Position numbers and translations under genes: made by a program. Source: CAZTUH01 sp964616175 (GTDB taxonomy: Bacteria; Pseudomonadota; Gammaproteobacteria; Burkholderiales; Burkholderiaceae_B). Taken from it: 64,000 nucleotides of DNA. This document shows positions 54,108 to 63,906 of the stretch, in pieces; the stretch's first letter is position 1; each line of letters starts with the position of its first letter. Under the pieces are notes generated by a model, which was not told the origin of the DNA, ran no database searches, and was given only the letters and a program-made list of their open reading frames with translations. Where the stretch lies: assembly GCA_964616175.1 (NCBI GenBank), contig CAZTUH010000005.1:74788-138787 (forward strand). The letters are read 5' to 3'.

Positions 54108-55463
54108 TTAGGCTTTTTGGAATTCTCTTAAAAGATCCATTTTTTCTTGGTATGAAATTACAGATTTTTTAAAGACTTTTAATTGTGAAGATTCAAGTTT
54201 TTGTGTCCTTGGAAAGGCAATTGATAAAGGATCAACTGGGAAATTTCTAATGCGTAGTTCATAGTGAAGATGGGGACCAGTTGCATTTCCTGTTGCACCT
54301 ACATATCCTAGTAGTTGACCTTGTAGTACTTTGGCATTTCTTACGATTCCAGGTTCAATTTTGCTTTGATGGGCATATAAAGTTGAGTATTCATCAAGAT
54401 GATTTAGTATAACTACATTTCCATACCCATTTTTCCAGCCAGAAAATTCAACTATTCCATCTGCAGTAGCATATATCGGTGTTCCTGATGGAGCAGCGTA
54501 ATCCACACCTTTATGCTCCGACCAAGTTTTGTGGATTGGATGCAATCGTTTTCCAAAAGTTGAGCTTATTCGAGTAAATTTGAGTGCTGTGCGGAGAAAA
54601 TTTCCTTGCAAGCAGATCCCATCAAAATCATAATAAGCTCCATTTTTCCCATCAGGACTAAACCAAACAGCATTGTATATCTTGTTATTGTTTGTAAATT
54701 CCAAAGCAAGAACACGTCCAGCACTGATGTAACGCCCTTCATGGTAATAAACTTCATAAATAACCCGGAATTGATCTCCTTTTCTCAAATCCTTTAAAAA
54801 ATCGATTTTTGTTCTTAAGATCTCTGCCATTTGCATTGTAATTGCATCTGGTATTCCAACAGAATCAGTTGCATTAAATAAAGATGAATATGTCGTTCCC
54901 ATGCTGTAACGTGTTTGTCGGTCAGCATGTTGTATTTTTTCAAAAGCTTTATATGTTTTCCCAAATGGAACAACATATAATTGTTTTGCAACTACTTGCC
55001 CATTGATTTGATTACTAAGAGTATGTATATAACGCAACCATAAGAATTTCCCTGATGGATTTGTTGCAGACTGTATTAAGCGACCTGGATATAATTTGTG
55101 AATGTTAGCAGCATTTACATCGCATGATAGAAATTTCATTAGTCCAAGTTCATTAAGCTCAAGACGAGATAGTATGTTTGAAAGGGTATCTTTTGGTTGA
55201 ATCGTTGTTTCATTAATATAAGGAAGCTCATTTCCTGGTATGGCAAGCAAATCTGCAAGTATTTCAGATGGAAGTTCATCTTGCTTCATGAGTGGTTCTA
55301 TTCGTTCTAAGTTCGATGGCATAGTTGAAGCCAAAATTTTATTCAAAAATAACAGCATGAATGCAATTACTATTGCATAGCTTAATAAATCTAAGCTTTT
55401 TATATTCTTTTTATTGATTTCTGAATTTAAAAAGTGAAAGGGGCAATTATTTATAATGACCAT
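54108..55463 (-). CDS. M23-family peptidoglycan DD-metallopeptidase
   Basis: Murein hydrolase of the LytM/MepM type, 451 residues. A single N-terminal membrane helix (about residues 28-46) anchors it toward the periplasm. A long linker region, with a LysM/OapA-like DTLSNILSRLELNE segment (about residue 93), precedes the M23 domain. Zinc ligands are in HKGVDYAAPSGTPIYA (His, Asp; about residue 315) and HLHYELRI (about residue 400). LytM-domain catalytic residues are all present. Divergent from tyrS, as is usual in Betaproteobacteria. Confidence 0.93.
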   Translation of the reverse strand: MVIINNCPFHFLNSEINKKNIKSLDLLSYAIVIAFMLLFLNKILASTMPSNLERIEPLMKQDELPSEILADLLAIPGNELPYINETTIQPKDTLSNILSRLELNELGLMKFLSCDVNAANIHKLYPGRLIQSATNPSGKFLWLRYIHTLSNQINGQVVAKQLYVVPFGKTYKAFEKIQHADRQTRYSMGTTYSSLFNATDSVGIPDAITMQMAEILRTKIDFLKDLRKGDQFRVIYEVYYHEGRYISAGRVLALEFTNNNKIYNAVWFSPDGKNGAYYDFDGICLQGNFLRTALKFTRISSTFGKRLHPIHKTWSEHKGVDYAAPSGTPIYATADGIVEFSGWKNGYGNVVILNHLDEYSTLYAHQSKIEPGIVRNAKVLQGQLLGYVGATGNATGPHLHYELRIRNFPVDPLSIAFPRTQKLESSQLKVFKKSVISYQEKMDLLREFQKA

Positions 55464-55548
55464 TTTTTAATTCGCAACCCATCTTGAATAACGCATAGTG
55501 TAAAAGAAAGTGAAAGAAATTAGTATGAATGTAATTTCTTAGATGCTG

Positions 55549-55577
55549 AGAACAAAATTTTAATAAAATTTTGTTCT
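55549..55577. repeat. Perfect 13-bp inverted repeat with 3-base loop
   Basis: AGAACAAAATTTT and AAAATTTTGTTCT flank AAT. It lies between the M23 peptidase gene and tyrS, which diverge. It is either a leader hairpin of tyrS or an operator. Confidence 0.6.
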
Positions 55578-55663
55578 TGAGTGAATTGTTGCATTTTAAT
55601 ATAACAGATCTAATTAAAATTTTCGATTCAAGTGAATTTGAATATTCTATAGAGATAATTTTT

Positions 55664-56905
55664 ATGTCATATATCAAAAATTCTTTATTTCCTGACTTGG
55701 AAGAAATAAACCATCAAATTTTTTTAATAAAAAAAGGATGTGAAGAAATTCTTGTGGGAGATGAATTTGAGAGGAAATTTAGAGAAGTCCAGCTTCTTGG
55801 AAAAAGAAAACCATTAATAGTTAAACTGGGTTTAGATCCAACTTCTCCAGATGTTCATCTAGGACATACAATACTTCTCAATAAGCTTCGCAAGTTCCAA
55901 GATTTTGGACATGTTGCAATTTTCTTAGTTGGTGACTTTACTGCTGCTATTGGAGATCCAAGTGGTAAAATTTCTGCTCGCCCATCCTTAACAGAGGAAC
56001 AAATTAAAGAAAATGCAAATACTTATTGTGAACAAGTCAGCAAAATTTTAAATCTAAATAATCTTCAAATTTTGTACAACTCAAAATGGTATAATGATCT
56101 CGGAGCTTGTGGACTGGTAAAACTTGCTTCTTGTTGCACGGTAGCTAGAATGATCGAACGTCAGGATTTTTCAAATCGCCTTAAAAAAGGCTTTCCTATT
56201 TCAGTATGTGAATTCCTTTATCCCTTGATTCAAGGCTATGATTCAGTTGCAATTGATGCTGATATAGAACTTGGAGGTGTGGATCAAAAATTTAATCTTT
56301 TGATGGGTCGAGAGCTTCAGAAGGAGTATGGTCAGGAACCGCAATGCATCATGACTATGCCATTATTGATTGGGATTGATGGCTCAGAAAAAATGTCGAA
56401 ATCTAAGAATAATTATATTGGAATTACAGAATCACCTGGCTCTATGTTTGGAAAACTTATGTCTATTTCTGATAGTTTGATGTGGGAATATTTTAATCTT
56501 TTATCTTCTTTGTCTTTTGAAGAATTGCAAATGTTAAAAATACAAACCGAAAACGGGAGAAATCCAAGAGAAATCAAGATTCTTCTTGCAAAGGAAATAG
56601 TTTCTAGGTTTCATGGTGCAAATTCAGCTAGAAAATCTGAAGAAGATTTCGAGGCTAGATTTCGCTTTGGTTCAATGCCAGATATCATGCCAGAAGTGAA
56701 TCTTAGCCCAGCTCCCATGAATATTTTAAAAATTTTGAAAGAATCTAATTTAGTTGTTTCAACTTCAGAAGCACAGCGCAATATCTTACAAGGAGGAGTT
56801 CGCATAAATAGTCAAAGAATAGAAAATAAATCTCTAAACTTGGAAATTGGTACTTATATTATTCAAGTTGGGAAACGTAGATTTGCACGAGTTCGTTTAT
56901 TTTAG
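55664..56905 (+). CDS. tyrS: Tyrosyl-tRNA synthetase
   Basis: Charges tRNA-Tyr, 413 residues, class I. The HIGH-type motif is DPTSPDVHLGHTI (about residue 58), the KMSKS loop is EKMSKSKNNYIG (about residue 243) and an S4-like RNA-binding domain ends the protein (ILQGGVRINSQRIENKS). The short HLGH form is of the TyrZ/TyrRS-II-like type common in Betaproteobacteria. ATG 55664 with GAGAT upstream is chosen; the frame extends to 55571 but that part is hydrophobic and not family-like. Confidence 0.96.
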   Translation: MSYIKNSLFPDLEEINHQIFLIKKGCEEILVGDEFERKFREVQLLGKRKPLIVKLGLDPTSPDVHLGHTILLNKLRKFQDFGHVAIFLVGDFTAAIGDPSGKISARPSLTEEQIKENANTYCEQVSKILNLNNLQILYNSKWYNDLGACGLVKLASCCTVARMIERQDFSNRLKKGFPISVCEFLYPLIQGYDSVAIDADIELGGVDQKFNLLMGRELQKEYGQEPQCIMTMPLLIGIDGSEKMSKSKNNYIGITESPGSMFGKLMSISDSLMWEYFNLLSSLSFEELQMLKIQTENGRNPREIKILLAKEIVSRFHGANSARKSEEDFEARFRFGSMPDIMPEVNLSPAPMNILKILKESNLVVSTSEAQRNILQGGVRINSQRIENKSLNLEIGTYIIQVGKRRFARVRLF

Positions 56906-57109
56906 GTATTAAGAAGCTTTTTTTCCTTATTCTTGAACTTAATAGAATAGAAAAACTAGGAAAGCAACAATGCATGAATTTGAATTGGTTTCAATAGCTA
57001 TCGTGGAATTCCAAATATCTTTTGCTGATAAAAACTTTGGATTAGCCTGTTTTAAAAAACCAGATTTTCTTTAATTTAATTTTTATAACTTGGAAAGGTT
57101 ATTAGGAAT

Positions 57110-58360
57110 ATGATATTTGATCAAAGGTTCGATTTGCCAAAAATGGATTTGGAAGTTTGGGAAGCCATTCAAAAAGAAAATCTTCGTCAAGAAGAACATA
57201 TAGAATTAATTGCTTCAGAAAATTATGCTAGCTTTGCTGTTATGCAAGCTCAAGGTTCTCAACTGACCAACAAATACGCGGAAGGTTATCCGAGCAATCG
57301 TTATTATGGAGGATGTAAATACGTTGATTTAATTGAGAATTTAGCTATTAATCGTTTAAAAGAACTATTTGGAGCAGAATCTGCAAATGTCCAACCCCAT
57401 TCTGGTTCTCAAGCTAATCAAGCAGTGTGTTTAGCTGTCCTTAAACCAGGAGATACGGTTTTAGGAATGAAGTTGTCAGAAGGAGGGCATTTAACCCATG
57501 GTGCTCGAGTGAATATTTCAGGAAAGCTTTACAATTTTTTTAGTTATGGATTAGATAAGAATGAAGTTATTGATTATTCTCAAATAGAAACTCTTGCGCA
57601 AACCTTCAAACCACGGTTAATTATTGCAGGTGCATCTGCATATTCTTTGCAAATCGATTTTGAAAGAATAGCTCATATTGCAAGAAAAAACAGTGCTTTT
57701 TTAATGGTAGATATTGCTCATTATGCAGGATTGGTCGCTGGTTCTGTTTATCCTAATCCAATTCCTTATGCAGATTTCGTTACTTCAACAACTCATAAAT
57801 CTTTGCGTGGGCCAAGAGGTGGCATAATAATGGCAAGAGCTTGTTTTGAAAAAATAATTAATGCAGCTGTTTTTCCTGGGATACAAGGAGGACCTTTCAT
57901 GCATTCAATTGCAGCTAAAGCGGTAGCATTTAAAGAAGCCTTATCTTCAGAGTTTCAAACATATGCGAAACAGACAATTTGTAATGCAAAAACTTTGGCT
58001 GATAGTTTAATTAAGCGCAATTTCCGAATAGTGTCAGGAGGAACTGAAAGCCATCTTTTACTTGTAGACCTTCGAGGAAAAGGAATTACAGGTTCTGATG
58101 CTGAACAAGCTCTTGAGAGGGTAAATATTACAGTAAATAAAAATTCTGTTCCTAATGATATGGAGAAGCCCTTTATAACAAGTGGTATTCGTCTAGGAAC
58201 ACCAGCTATAACAACCCGAGGATTCAAAGAATTTGAAGCGAATCTTACAGCCCAACTGATTGCCGATACTTTGGAAAGTCCAAATGATGAAAATAACATT
58301 TCTTCTGTTCGTGCACGTGTTAATTCTCTTACAGAAAAGTTTCCAGTTTATGGGAAATAA
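57110..58360 (+). CDS. glyA: Serine hydroxymethyltransferase
   Basis: PLP enzyme converting serine and tetrahydrofolate to glycine and methylene-tetrahydrofolate. It has 416 residues. Features are LIASENYAS near residue 35, NKYAEGYPSNRYYGG, QPHSGSQANQ, SEGGHLTHG and the PLP-binding Lys in TSTTHKSLRGPRGG (about residue 228), with GNAKT-like C-terminal PAITTRGF. AGGA lies three to seven bases before the ATG. It starts a glyA-nrdR-ribD-ribE array; serine is supplied via serA. Confidence 0.97.
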   Translation: MIFDQRFDLPKMDLEVWEAIQKENLRQEEHIELIASENYASFAVMQAQGSQLTNKYAEGYPSNRYYGGCKYVDLIENLAINRLKELFGAESANVQPHSGSQANQAVCLAVLKPGDTVLGMKLSEGGHLTHGARVNISGKLYNFFSYGLDKNEVIDYSQIETLAQTFKPRLIIAGASAYSLQIDFERIAHIARKNSAFLMVDIAHYAGLVAGSVYPNPIPYADFVTSTTHKSLRGPRGGIIMARACFEKIINAAVFPGIQGGPFMHSIAAKAVAFKEALSSEFQTYAKQTICNAKTLADSLIKRNFRIVSGGTESHLLLVDLRGKGITGSDAEQALERVNITVNKNSVPNDMEKPFITSGIRLGTPAITTRGFKEFEANLTAQLIADTLESPNDENNISSVRARVNSLTEKFPVYGK

Positions 58361-58462
58361 TGATTATGCAAATTAAATTGAAAATACCTTTTCAGAAAGC
58401 ATAGTGCTTTTCATTGCAGTTTCTTTATTGTTGATTGCAAATCATGTCGGGGAAAAAGTTAA

Positions 58463-58924
58463 ATGAAATGCCCATTCTGTGGATATTCTGAAACTCAAGT
58501 TCTAGATAGTCGTGTTTCTTCTGAAGAAGGTGATACGATTCGTCGGAGACGGCGATGTCTGTCCTGTGATAGGAGATTTACAACTTATGAAAGGATAGGT
58601 TTAGCTTTACCTTCTGTAGTCAAAAAAAACGGAATTTGTAATGAATATGATGGGGTTAAATTGCGCAATAGTATTATTTTAGCCCTATGTAAAAGACCGA
58701 TTGAAGCTAGAGAAATAGAGAATTTTGTGGTACATATTGAAGAATTGCTTATGATGAGTGGGTTCAGAGAAGTACAATCTGCTTATATAGGTGATCTAGT
58801 AATGAATGAGTTGAAAAAATTAGACAAAATTGCATATGTGCGCTATGCATCAGTTTATAGAAATTTTGAGAAGATTGAAGATTTTATTTTGTTTTCTGAA
58901 AAAACTAATGCTGATGCAAACTAA
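58463..58924 (+). CDS. nrdR: Transcriptional repressor NrdR
   Basis: ATP/dATP-sensing repressor of ribonucleotide reductase operons, 153 residues. A zinc ribbon starts the protein (MKCPFCGYSETQVLDSR and RCLSCDRRFTTYE, four Cys), followed by an ATP-cone domain (residues ~49-139; VKKNGICNEYDGVKLRNSI). A GGGG lies about ten bases before the ATG. Its likely target in the window is the nrdAB operon, which has matching boxes at 47589-47635. Confidence 0.97.
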   Translation: MKCPFCGYSETQVLDSRVSSEEGDTIRRRRRCLSCDRRFTTYERIGLALPSVVKKNGICNEYDGVKLRNSIILALCKRPIEAREIENFVVHIEELLMMSGFREVQSAYIGDLVMNELKKLDKIAYVRYASVYRNFEKIEDFILFSEKTNADAN

Positions 58925-58983
58925 GCTTCAATTCCTGGAAATAAAATCCAATCAAGTTCAGAATGTGTTTTTGCCAATTGCTT

Positions 58984-60120
58984 ATGCTTGCATACAAGAA
59001 TGAAGATATTTTTTGGATGAAAAAAGCCCTGAAATTAGCAGAGAATGTTTTATATCTTACAGCTCCAAATCCAAGGGTAGGATGTCTTATTGTGAAAGAC
59101 AATCAATGTATAGGGGAGGGTGCAACTCAAGTGGTTGGCGGAGACCATGCTGAAATATGCGCAATACGAGCTGTTCATCAGCTTAAGGATATTGAAGATT
59201 CGACTATATATATCACATTAGAACCATGTAGCCATAGTGGTCGAACTCCCCCATGTGTAAACTCTTTATTATCTGTTCGGCCAAAACGGGTGGTAATAGC
59301 AATGGTAGATCCAAATCCGAGTATTCGTGGTAAAGGAATAAATCAATTGCGCAAGGCTGGAATTTCTGTAACAGTGGGAGTTTGCTCTGATGAAGCACTT
59401 CAAATGAATATAGGCTTTGCAGCTAGAATGATTCGGGGTATTCCATGGATTTGGATGAAAGTTGCATCTTCCTTGGATGGTAGAGGAGCACTTTACAATG
59501 GAACTTCCAAATGGATTACTAGCTGTGATGCACGTGAAGATGGTCACCATTGGAGGGCAAGAAGTTGTGTTATTCTTACTGGAATTGGAACTATACTTCA
59601 AGATGATCCATTATTAGATGTCAGAAACAAAGTTACCAGAAGATTTCCAATCAAAGCCATTTTAGATCCAAGTTTCCAGATCCCTGAAAATGCAAAAATA
59701 CTTGATGGGAACCAAATTCTTTTGTTTACTGGCAGGATTGATCAATGTAAAGCAGCTAGAATGTTAAACAACAATGTAAAAGTTATTACATTACCATGTA
59801 AAGCTGATAGAATTGACATAGCTAGTTTGATGACTTGGTTTTCCAATAATCAAATCAATGAAGTTCATGTAGAGACTGGTCCAACTTTGGCAGGAGAACT
59901 TATTCTTGGTGGCTATATAGATGAAATGATAATTTATTTAGCTCCAATGTTAATTGGTGAAGCTCAACCAATAGCGAGATTGCCAGTTTTGGAAAATTTG
60001 AATAATGCTTTGCGTTTCGAGTTTTTTCATCTAGCAAAACTTAAAAATGATTTGCGATTGCGAGCCCGTTCTTTTGAAAAGTGGAACTTTCTTCGCAATA
60101 CAGTCAATTCTTTTATTTGA
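58984..60120 (+). CDS. ribD: Bifunctional riboflavin deaminase/reductase RibD
   Basis: Second and third steps of riboflavin synthesis. It has about 378 residues. The N-terminal deaminase has the zinc site HAEICAIRA (about residue 57) and EPCSHSGRTPPC (about residue 81); the C-terminal reductase domain begins with VASSLDGRGALYNGTSKWIT (about residue 160) and contains VETGPTLAGELI (about residue 297). Start ATG 58984 fits the family; ATG 58963 would add seven residues. Its 3' end is 22 bases from ribE. Confidence 0.95.
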   Translation: MLAYKNEDIFWMKKALKLAENVLYLTAPNPRVGCLIVKDNQCIGEGATQVVGGDHAEICAIRAVHQLKDIEDSTIYITLEPCSHSGRTPPCVNSLLSVRPKRVVIAMVDPNPSIRGKGINQLRKAGISVTVGVCSDEALQMNIGFAARMIRGIPWIWMKVASSLDGRGALYNGTSKWITSCDAREDGHHWRARSCVILTGIGTILQDDPLLDVRNKVTRRFPIKAILDPSFQIPENAKILDGNQILLFTGRIDQCKAARMLNNNVKVITLPCKADRIDIASLMTWFSNNQINEVHVETGPTLAGELILGGYIDEMIIYLAPMLIGEAQPIARLPVLENLNNALRFEFFHLAKLKNDLRLRARSFEKWNFLRNTVNSFI

Positions 60121-60142
60121 AATAAAATTTCGTTCAGTGCAT

Positions 60143-60769
60143 ATGTTTACTGGAATTGTTGAATCTGTTGGCAATATTGTTAAAATAGAAAAGGCTAAGT
60201 CTTTTGATAATGGTGTTCGAATAGCAGTAAATGCAAAGAATCTAGATTTTTCTGAGATTCATGTTGGTGATTCTATTTCTGTGCAAGGTGCTTGCATGAC
60301 TATTGAAGCCTTGGATTTGGAAAATAACAATTTTTCCATAATGATTTCACGTGAAAGTTTAGAATGTACAGCAGGCTTGGATTGCCTAGGAGCGGTAAAT
60401 CTTGAAAGATCGCTATGCTTGAGCACAAGACTTGGAGGGCATTTACTTCTTGGTCATATTGATGCAATTGGCAAAATTATAAACTTGCTTCCTTTAGGAG
60501 AGAATACTGAAATGACTTTGAGTATTCCCGGAAATATAGGACGTTACATAGTCTATAAAGGGCCAATCGCTGTAAATGGAATAAGTTTAACTGTTAATAA
60601 AATAGTTAAGATTTCTGAGGAAAAAGTGAGAATAAGCATTAATGTAATTCCACATACTAAATGGAAAACAACTCTTTGTTATGCAAAAACGGGAGATTTC
60701 GTCAACATTGAGGTTGATATTATTGCTAGGTATGTTGAGGAATTGTTAATTCATACACAGAAACACTAG
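60143..60769 (+). CDS. ribE: Riboflavin synthase, alpha subunit
   Basis: Dismutation of two 6,7-dimethyl-8-ribityllumazine molecules to riboflavin. It has 208 residues made of two lumazine-binding repeats: MFTGIVESVGNIVKIEK at the N-terminus, GDSISVQGACMTIEAL (about residue 43), NLERSLCLSTRLGGHLLLGHID (about residues 85-107; split in two here: NLERSLCLSTRLGG, HLLLGHID) and GISLTVNKI in the second repeat. ribA/ribB and ribH are not in the window. Confidence 0.95.
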   Translation: MFTGIVESVGNIVKIEKAKSFDNGVRIAVNAKNLDFSEIHVGDSISVQGACMTIEALDLENNNFSIMISRESLECTAGLDCLGAVNLERSLCLSTRLGGHLLLGHIDAIGKIINLLPLGENTEMTLSIPGNIGRYIVYKGPIAVNGISLTVNKIVKISEEKVRISINVIPHTKWKTTLCYAKTGDFVNIEVDIIARYVEELLIHTQKH

Positions 60770-60829
60770 AAGTGTTCAAATTTCCTGATAAATAAAGTAA
60801 ACATACATTTATTTGTTTCAAAATTGATT

Positions 60830-60921
60830 GGACAGATGGCCGAGTGGCTTAAGGCGCACGCCTGGAAAGCGTGTATACATTTTAAACTGTATCGGGGGTT
60901 CGAATCCCCCTCTGTCCGCCA
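60830..60921 (+). tRNA. tRNA-Ser (anticodon GGA)
   Basis: A class II tRNA with a long variable arm. Acceptor GGACAGA pairs with TCTGTCC, the anticodon stem CACGC/GCGTG holds loop CTGGAAA (anticodon GGA), and the T arm is GGGGGTTCGAATCCCCC. Discriminator G and an encoded CCA (60919-60921) follow. Confidence 0.97.
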
Positions 60922-60936
60922 GAAGTTTTTTCTTCT

Positions 60937-61599
60937 TTAAATAGTCCAAACTTCAAAATTGTAAGCCGATTTCCAAAACATCCATTCTAATTTTGTAGAA
61001 AGTGTGTAAGTTTTATGCATGGCTTCAATTGTAGATTTTTCACTGTCATTAGCAATTTGATTTATTGAAGTGGTAATCGATTGAACCGATGAATTAAACT
61101 TTTCTCCTGAATATGTTTCAATCCACAATATATAAGGATTGTTTTTTTTAGTTTTTTTATAAATATAAGAACCAATTTCTGCATATAATTTAAAACAAGG
61201 AAGTAAAGCAGCTAGAATTATTGGATAAGGAGAGCTAAAGGCTGTACTAATCAAATAATGACTGTAATGATGACAAGTTGGTGATATTGGATTTTCAGAA
61301 AAATGTCTAGATTCAATTCCAAATTTTTTAAAAAAGTATTTGTGTAATTTTGTTTCCTCTGAAATTGCGTTTCGAGAGGCTTCAGAAAGTTGGATAATTT
61401 CTTTTGAATGATTAGCTTTTGCTGCTGCAATTGCTAGAGCCCTAGCAAAAGTAACTAAATAATAGGAATCTTGAATTAAGTAATATTTAAATCTTTTTTG
61501 ACAGAGTATTCCAATGGCTAATTCTTCATTAAAAGGCATTATACAGATCTCTCTAAAGAGTTTTTGATTCCTATTCCAAGCATCAAGATCGAAAGGCAT
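60937..61599 (-). CDS. tenA: Aminopyrimidine aminohydrolase / thiaminase II
   Basis: TenA hydrolyses aminomethyl-HMP to HMP, feeding salvage of degraded thiamine. It has 220 residues, all helical. Sites matching the family are YYLIQDSYYLVTFARALA (about residue 40), SPTCHHYSHYL, the active-site Cys in LLPCFKLYAEIG (about residue 135) and Glu in KLEWMFWKSAY (about residue 208). It completes salvage via ThiD and ThiE encoded in the window. Convergent with tRNA-Ser. Confidence 0.93.
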   Translation of the reverse strand: MPFDLDAWNRNQKLFREICIMPFNEELAIGILCQKRFKYYLIQDSYYLVTFARALAIAAAKANHSKEIIQLSEASRNAISEETKLHKYFFKKFGIESRHFSENPISPTCHHYSHYLISTAFSSPYPIILAALLPCFKLYAEIGSYIYKKTKKNNPYILWIETYSGEKFNSSVQSITTSINQIANDSEKSTIEAMHKTYTLSTKLEWMFWKSAYNFEVWTI

Positions 61600-61741
61600 G
61601 AAAAATTATCTCCACAATGTAGAAAATTTTCAGATCAAATTTAAGTTAAGGTTAGTAATTGGAAAGATTTCACTCTTTCGTTTAAAAAGAGATTTCTTAT
61701 TCTCAATATGACAAACTTTTAATAATTCTGAAGTGTCAGTT

Positions 61742-61826
61742 TGGTGCCCAAGGCCGGACTCGAACCGGCATGCCTAAAGGCGGGGGATTTTGAGTCCCCT
61801 GTGTCTACCAATTTCACCACTCGGGC
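61742..61826 (-). tRNA. tRNA-Leu (anticodon CAA)
   Basis: A class II tRNA. Acceptor GCCCGAG pairs with CTTGGGC with one G-U, the anticodon loop CTCAAAA gives CAA, the D arm contains GGTGAAATTGGTAGACAC, the T arm GGTTCGAGTCC. An encoded CCA lies at 61742-61744. Confidence 0.96.
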
Positions 61827-62284
61827 TTTCCTAAAATTTGCTTCCTAAATAAAGACTTTTGAAAAATCGAGAAGATCAGCAGAGAACTGTGAAAACATCC
61901 ATTTTATACTTTCCAAAATTTTTTATCATAAAACATTGAAGGAAAAATTTAAAATTTTTCCTTCAGATGGAATTAATTCTGAGATTATAATCCTCTATTT
62001 ATCATAGTTAAAGAATAAGGTTGCTTTTGGATGTGCAAATCTATTTTAAAAAATGAGTAATTATATCCATTAGGAATCTAAGATAGGTTAGTTTATATTG
62101 GCAATGTAGTTTTGTGCATAATATTTTTGAAACTCTCATAGATTTTTTTTAAGAATTTAAGGAATATGATGTAATTAAAATTTTCAATTTGGTTTTTGTT
62201 CTTTTTTTTTAGGAAATTTTCAAGGTATTATTTCAATAGAAAATATCATTTCTATGGATATCAATAATAGGGAAAAATTCTTAT
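61827..62284. other. Divergent spacer between tRNA-Leu and ffh
   Basis: No gene recognised. Contains the perfect hairpin at 61937-61965. Confidence 0.5.
61937..61965. repeat. Perfect 14-bp inverted repeat with 1-base centre
   Basis: TGAAGGAAAAATTT and AAATTTTTCCTTCA flank a single A. It resembles in design the repeats at 15151 and 55549: a few mixed bases outside an A/T-tract core. It has no T run beyond the stem. Confidence 0.65.
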
Positions 62285-63670
62285 ATGCTTGACAATTTAA
62301 CGAAAAGCTTATCTCTGATCATCAAAAAGTTGCGTGGACAAGCTTATCTGACAGAAGAAAATATTCAAAAAGTACTGCGAGAAGTGCGAATCGCACTTTT
62401 GGAAGCTGACGTTGCTTTGCCAGTGGTTATTGATTTAATCTCATGCTTGAAAAAATCTGTACTTGGAGTAAAGGTTACTGCTAGTCTTAACCCAAGCCAG
62501 GTTTTGATTGGGTTAGTTCATAAAGAGTTAACATCTATAATGGGAGGAAACATAGATGCAAATGCAAGAGAGATTTCTTTGGCTACAAAGCCTCCTGCTA
62601 CAATTCTTGCAATAGGTTTACAGGGTTCAGGAAAAACAACTACAGTTGCAAAACTAGCATATTGGTTCTCAAAAGGTATGTATAGAAAGAATGGTCATAA
62701 AATTGGAAGGAAAAGAGTGCTTGCTGTTAGCACTGATACTCATCGGCCAGCAGCAATAGATCAGTTGAGGCAACTTATAAATCAGGTTGGATGTGACTTT
62801 TTTGAATCTAATATCAATCAAGATGCTTGTCAGATTGCCCTAAATGCCCAAAATTATGCTCGTCTCCATCATTACGAAGTTTTACTGATAGATACAGCAG
62901 GGCGATTAACTATTGATCATTCAATGATGAATGAATTGTCAATTTTGAGTGAATTGACAAAGCCAATTGAGACACTCCTTGTTGTAGATGCTATGCAAGG
63001 ACAGGATGCAATAAATACAGCAAAAGGATTTTCCAAAAAATTGCCTATTACTGGTGTTATTCTATCAAAAATAGATAGTGATTCTCGAGGGGGAGCTGCA
63101 ATATCTGTTGTCTACACAATTGAAAAACCCTTGAAATTTACTGGTATTTCAGAAAAAATCGATGGGTTAGAATTATTTCATCCAGAACGCATGGCTCGTC
63201 AAATACTTGGGATGGGAGATATTGTTTCCTTGGTAGAACAAGCAGAAGAAAGTATTAGTTTTGAAGAATCAAAAGAAATAGCTAGAAAGATTAAATCGGG
63301 AAATAATTTCAACCTAAACGATTTTCAAGATCAATTAAATCAGGTTAGAAAATTAGGTAGTTTTTCATCATTGTTAAGCAAATTACCTACAAATATTCAA
63401 CAAGGTATTGGTGAAAATCAAAAAGGTGAAGCTGAAAAGTTTATCCGTCGAAGTACCGCCATTCTCAGTTCTATGACTAAAAAAGAGAGAAAGACACCCG
63501 AAATCATAAAAGCTGCTAGGAAGAGACGAATTGCCTCCGGATCTGGCACATCCATTCAAAGTGTAAATCAATTACTCAGCCAATTTGAACAAACAAAGAG
63601 CTTAATGAAAAAATTTAATAAAAACGGTATTAGAAAAATCATGAGTTTAATATCTAGCAAAACTATGTAG
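62285..63670 (+). CDS. ffh: Signal recognition particle protein (SRP54/Ffh)
   Basis: GTPase that targets nascent membrane proteins. It has 461 residues. An N domain is followed by the G domain: GLQGSGKTTTVAKLAYW (G1; about residue 118), DTHRPAAIDQLRQL, LLIDTAGRLTID (G3) and VILSKIDSDSRGGAA (G4). The C-terminal M domain contains RKRRIASGSGTSIQSVNQLLSQF (about residue 415; quoted in part). The partner 4.5S RNA was not found. It is the only gene here ending within a few bases of a convergent gene (thiS). Confidence 0.97.
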   Translation: MLDNLTKSLSLIIKKLRGQAYLTEENIQKVLREVRIALLEADVALPVVIDLISCLKKSVLGVKVTASLNPSQVLIGLVHKELTSIMGGNIDANAREISLATKPPATILAIGLQGSGKTTTVAKLAYWFSKGMYRKNGHKIGRKRVLAVSTDTHRPAAIDQLRQLINQVGCDFFESNINQDACQIALNAQNYARLHHYEVLLIDTAGRLTIDHSMMNELSILSELTKPIETLLVVDAMQGQDAINTAKGFSKKLPITGVILSKIDSDSRGGAAISVVYTIEKPLKFTGISEKIDGLELFHPERMARQILGMGDIVSLVEQAEESISFEESKEIARKIKSGNNFNLNDFQDQLNQVRKLGSFSSLLSKLPTNIQQGIGENQKGEAEKFIRRSTAILSSMTKKERKTPEIIKAARKRRIASGSGTSIQSVNQLLSQFEQTKSLMKKFNKNGIRKIMSLISSKTM

Positions 63671-63673
63671 GTT

Positions 63674-63874
63674 TTACCCTCCTCCGACTGCTGTTACAAT
63701 TTCAAGATGATCTTCATCTTTTAAGTAAATATTTTCTAGCATATGTTTTGAAATGATTTTTCCATTGCATTCAATGGCAACTCTTTCTCCATTATATCCA
63801 TAGATATTCATGAATTTTTTAATTGTTAGATCTGATTGAATTTGTATTTTTTTTCCATTAAATATGATATGCAT
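63674..63874 (-). CDS. thiS: Thiamine sulfur-carrier protein ThiS
   Basis: Carries sulfur as a C-terminal thiocarboxylate to ThiG. It has 66 residues with a ubiquitin-like fold. The start (MHIIFNGKKIQIQS), the internal GERVAIECNGKIISK and the terminal VTAVGGG with the required Gly-Gly end all match. It lies 32 bases downstream of trmB, in the same direction. ThiG is encoded far away at 14125-14922. Confidence 0.95.
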   Translation of the reverse strand: MHIIFNGKKIQIQSDLTIKKFMNIYGYNGERVAIECNGKIISKHMLENIYLKDEDHLEIVTAVGGG

Positions 63875-63906
63875 AAAATATTTTACTCTTTATTTTGAAT
63901 ATTGTT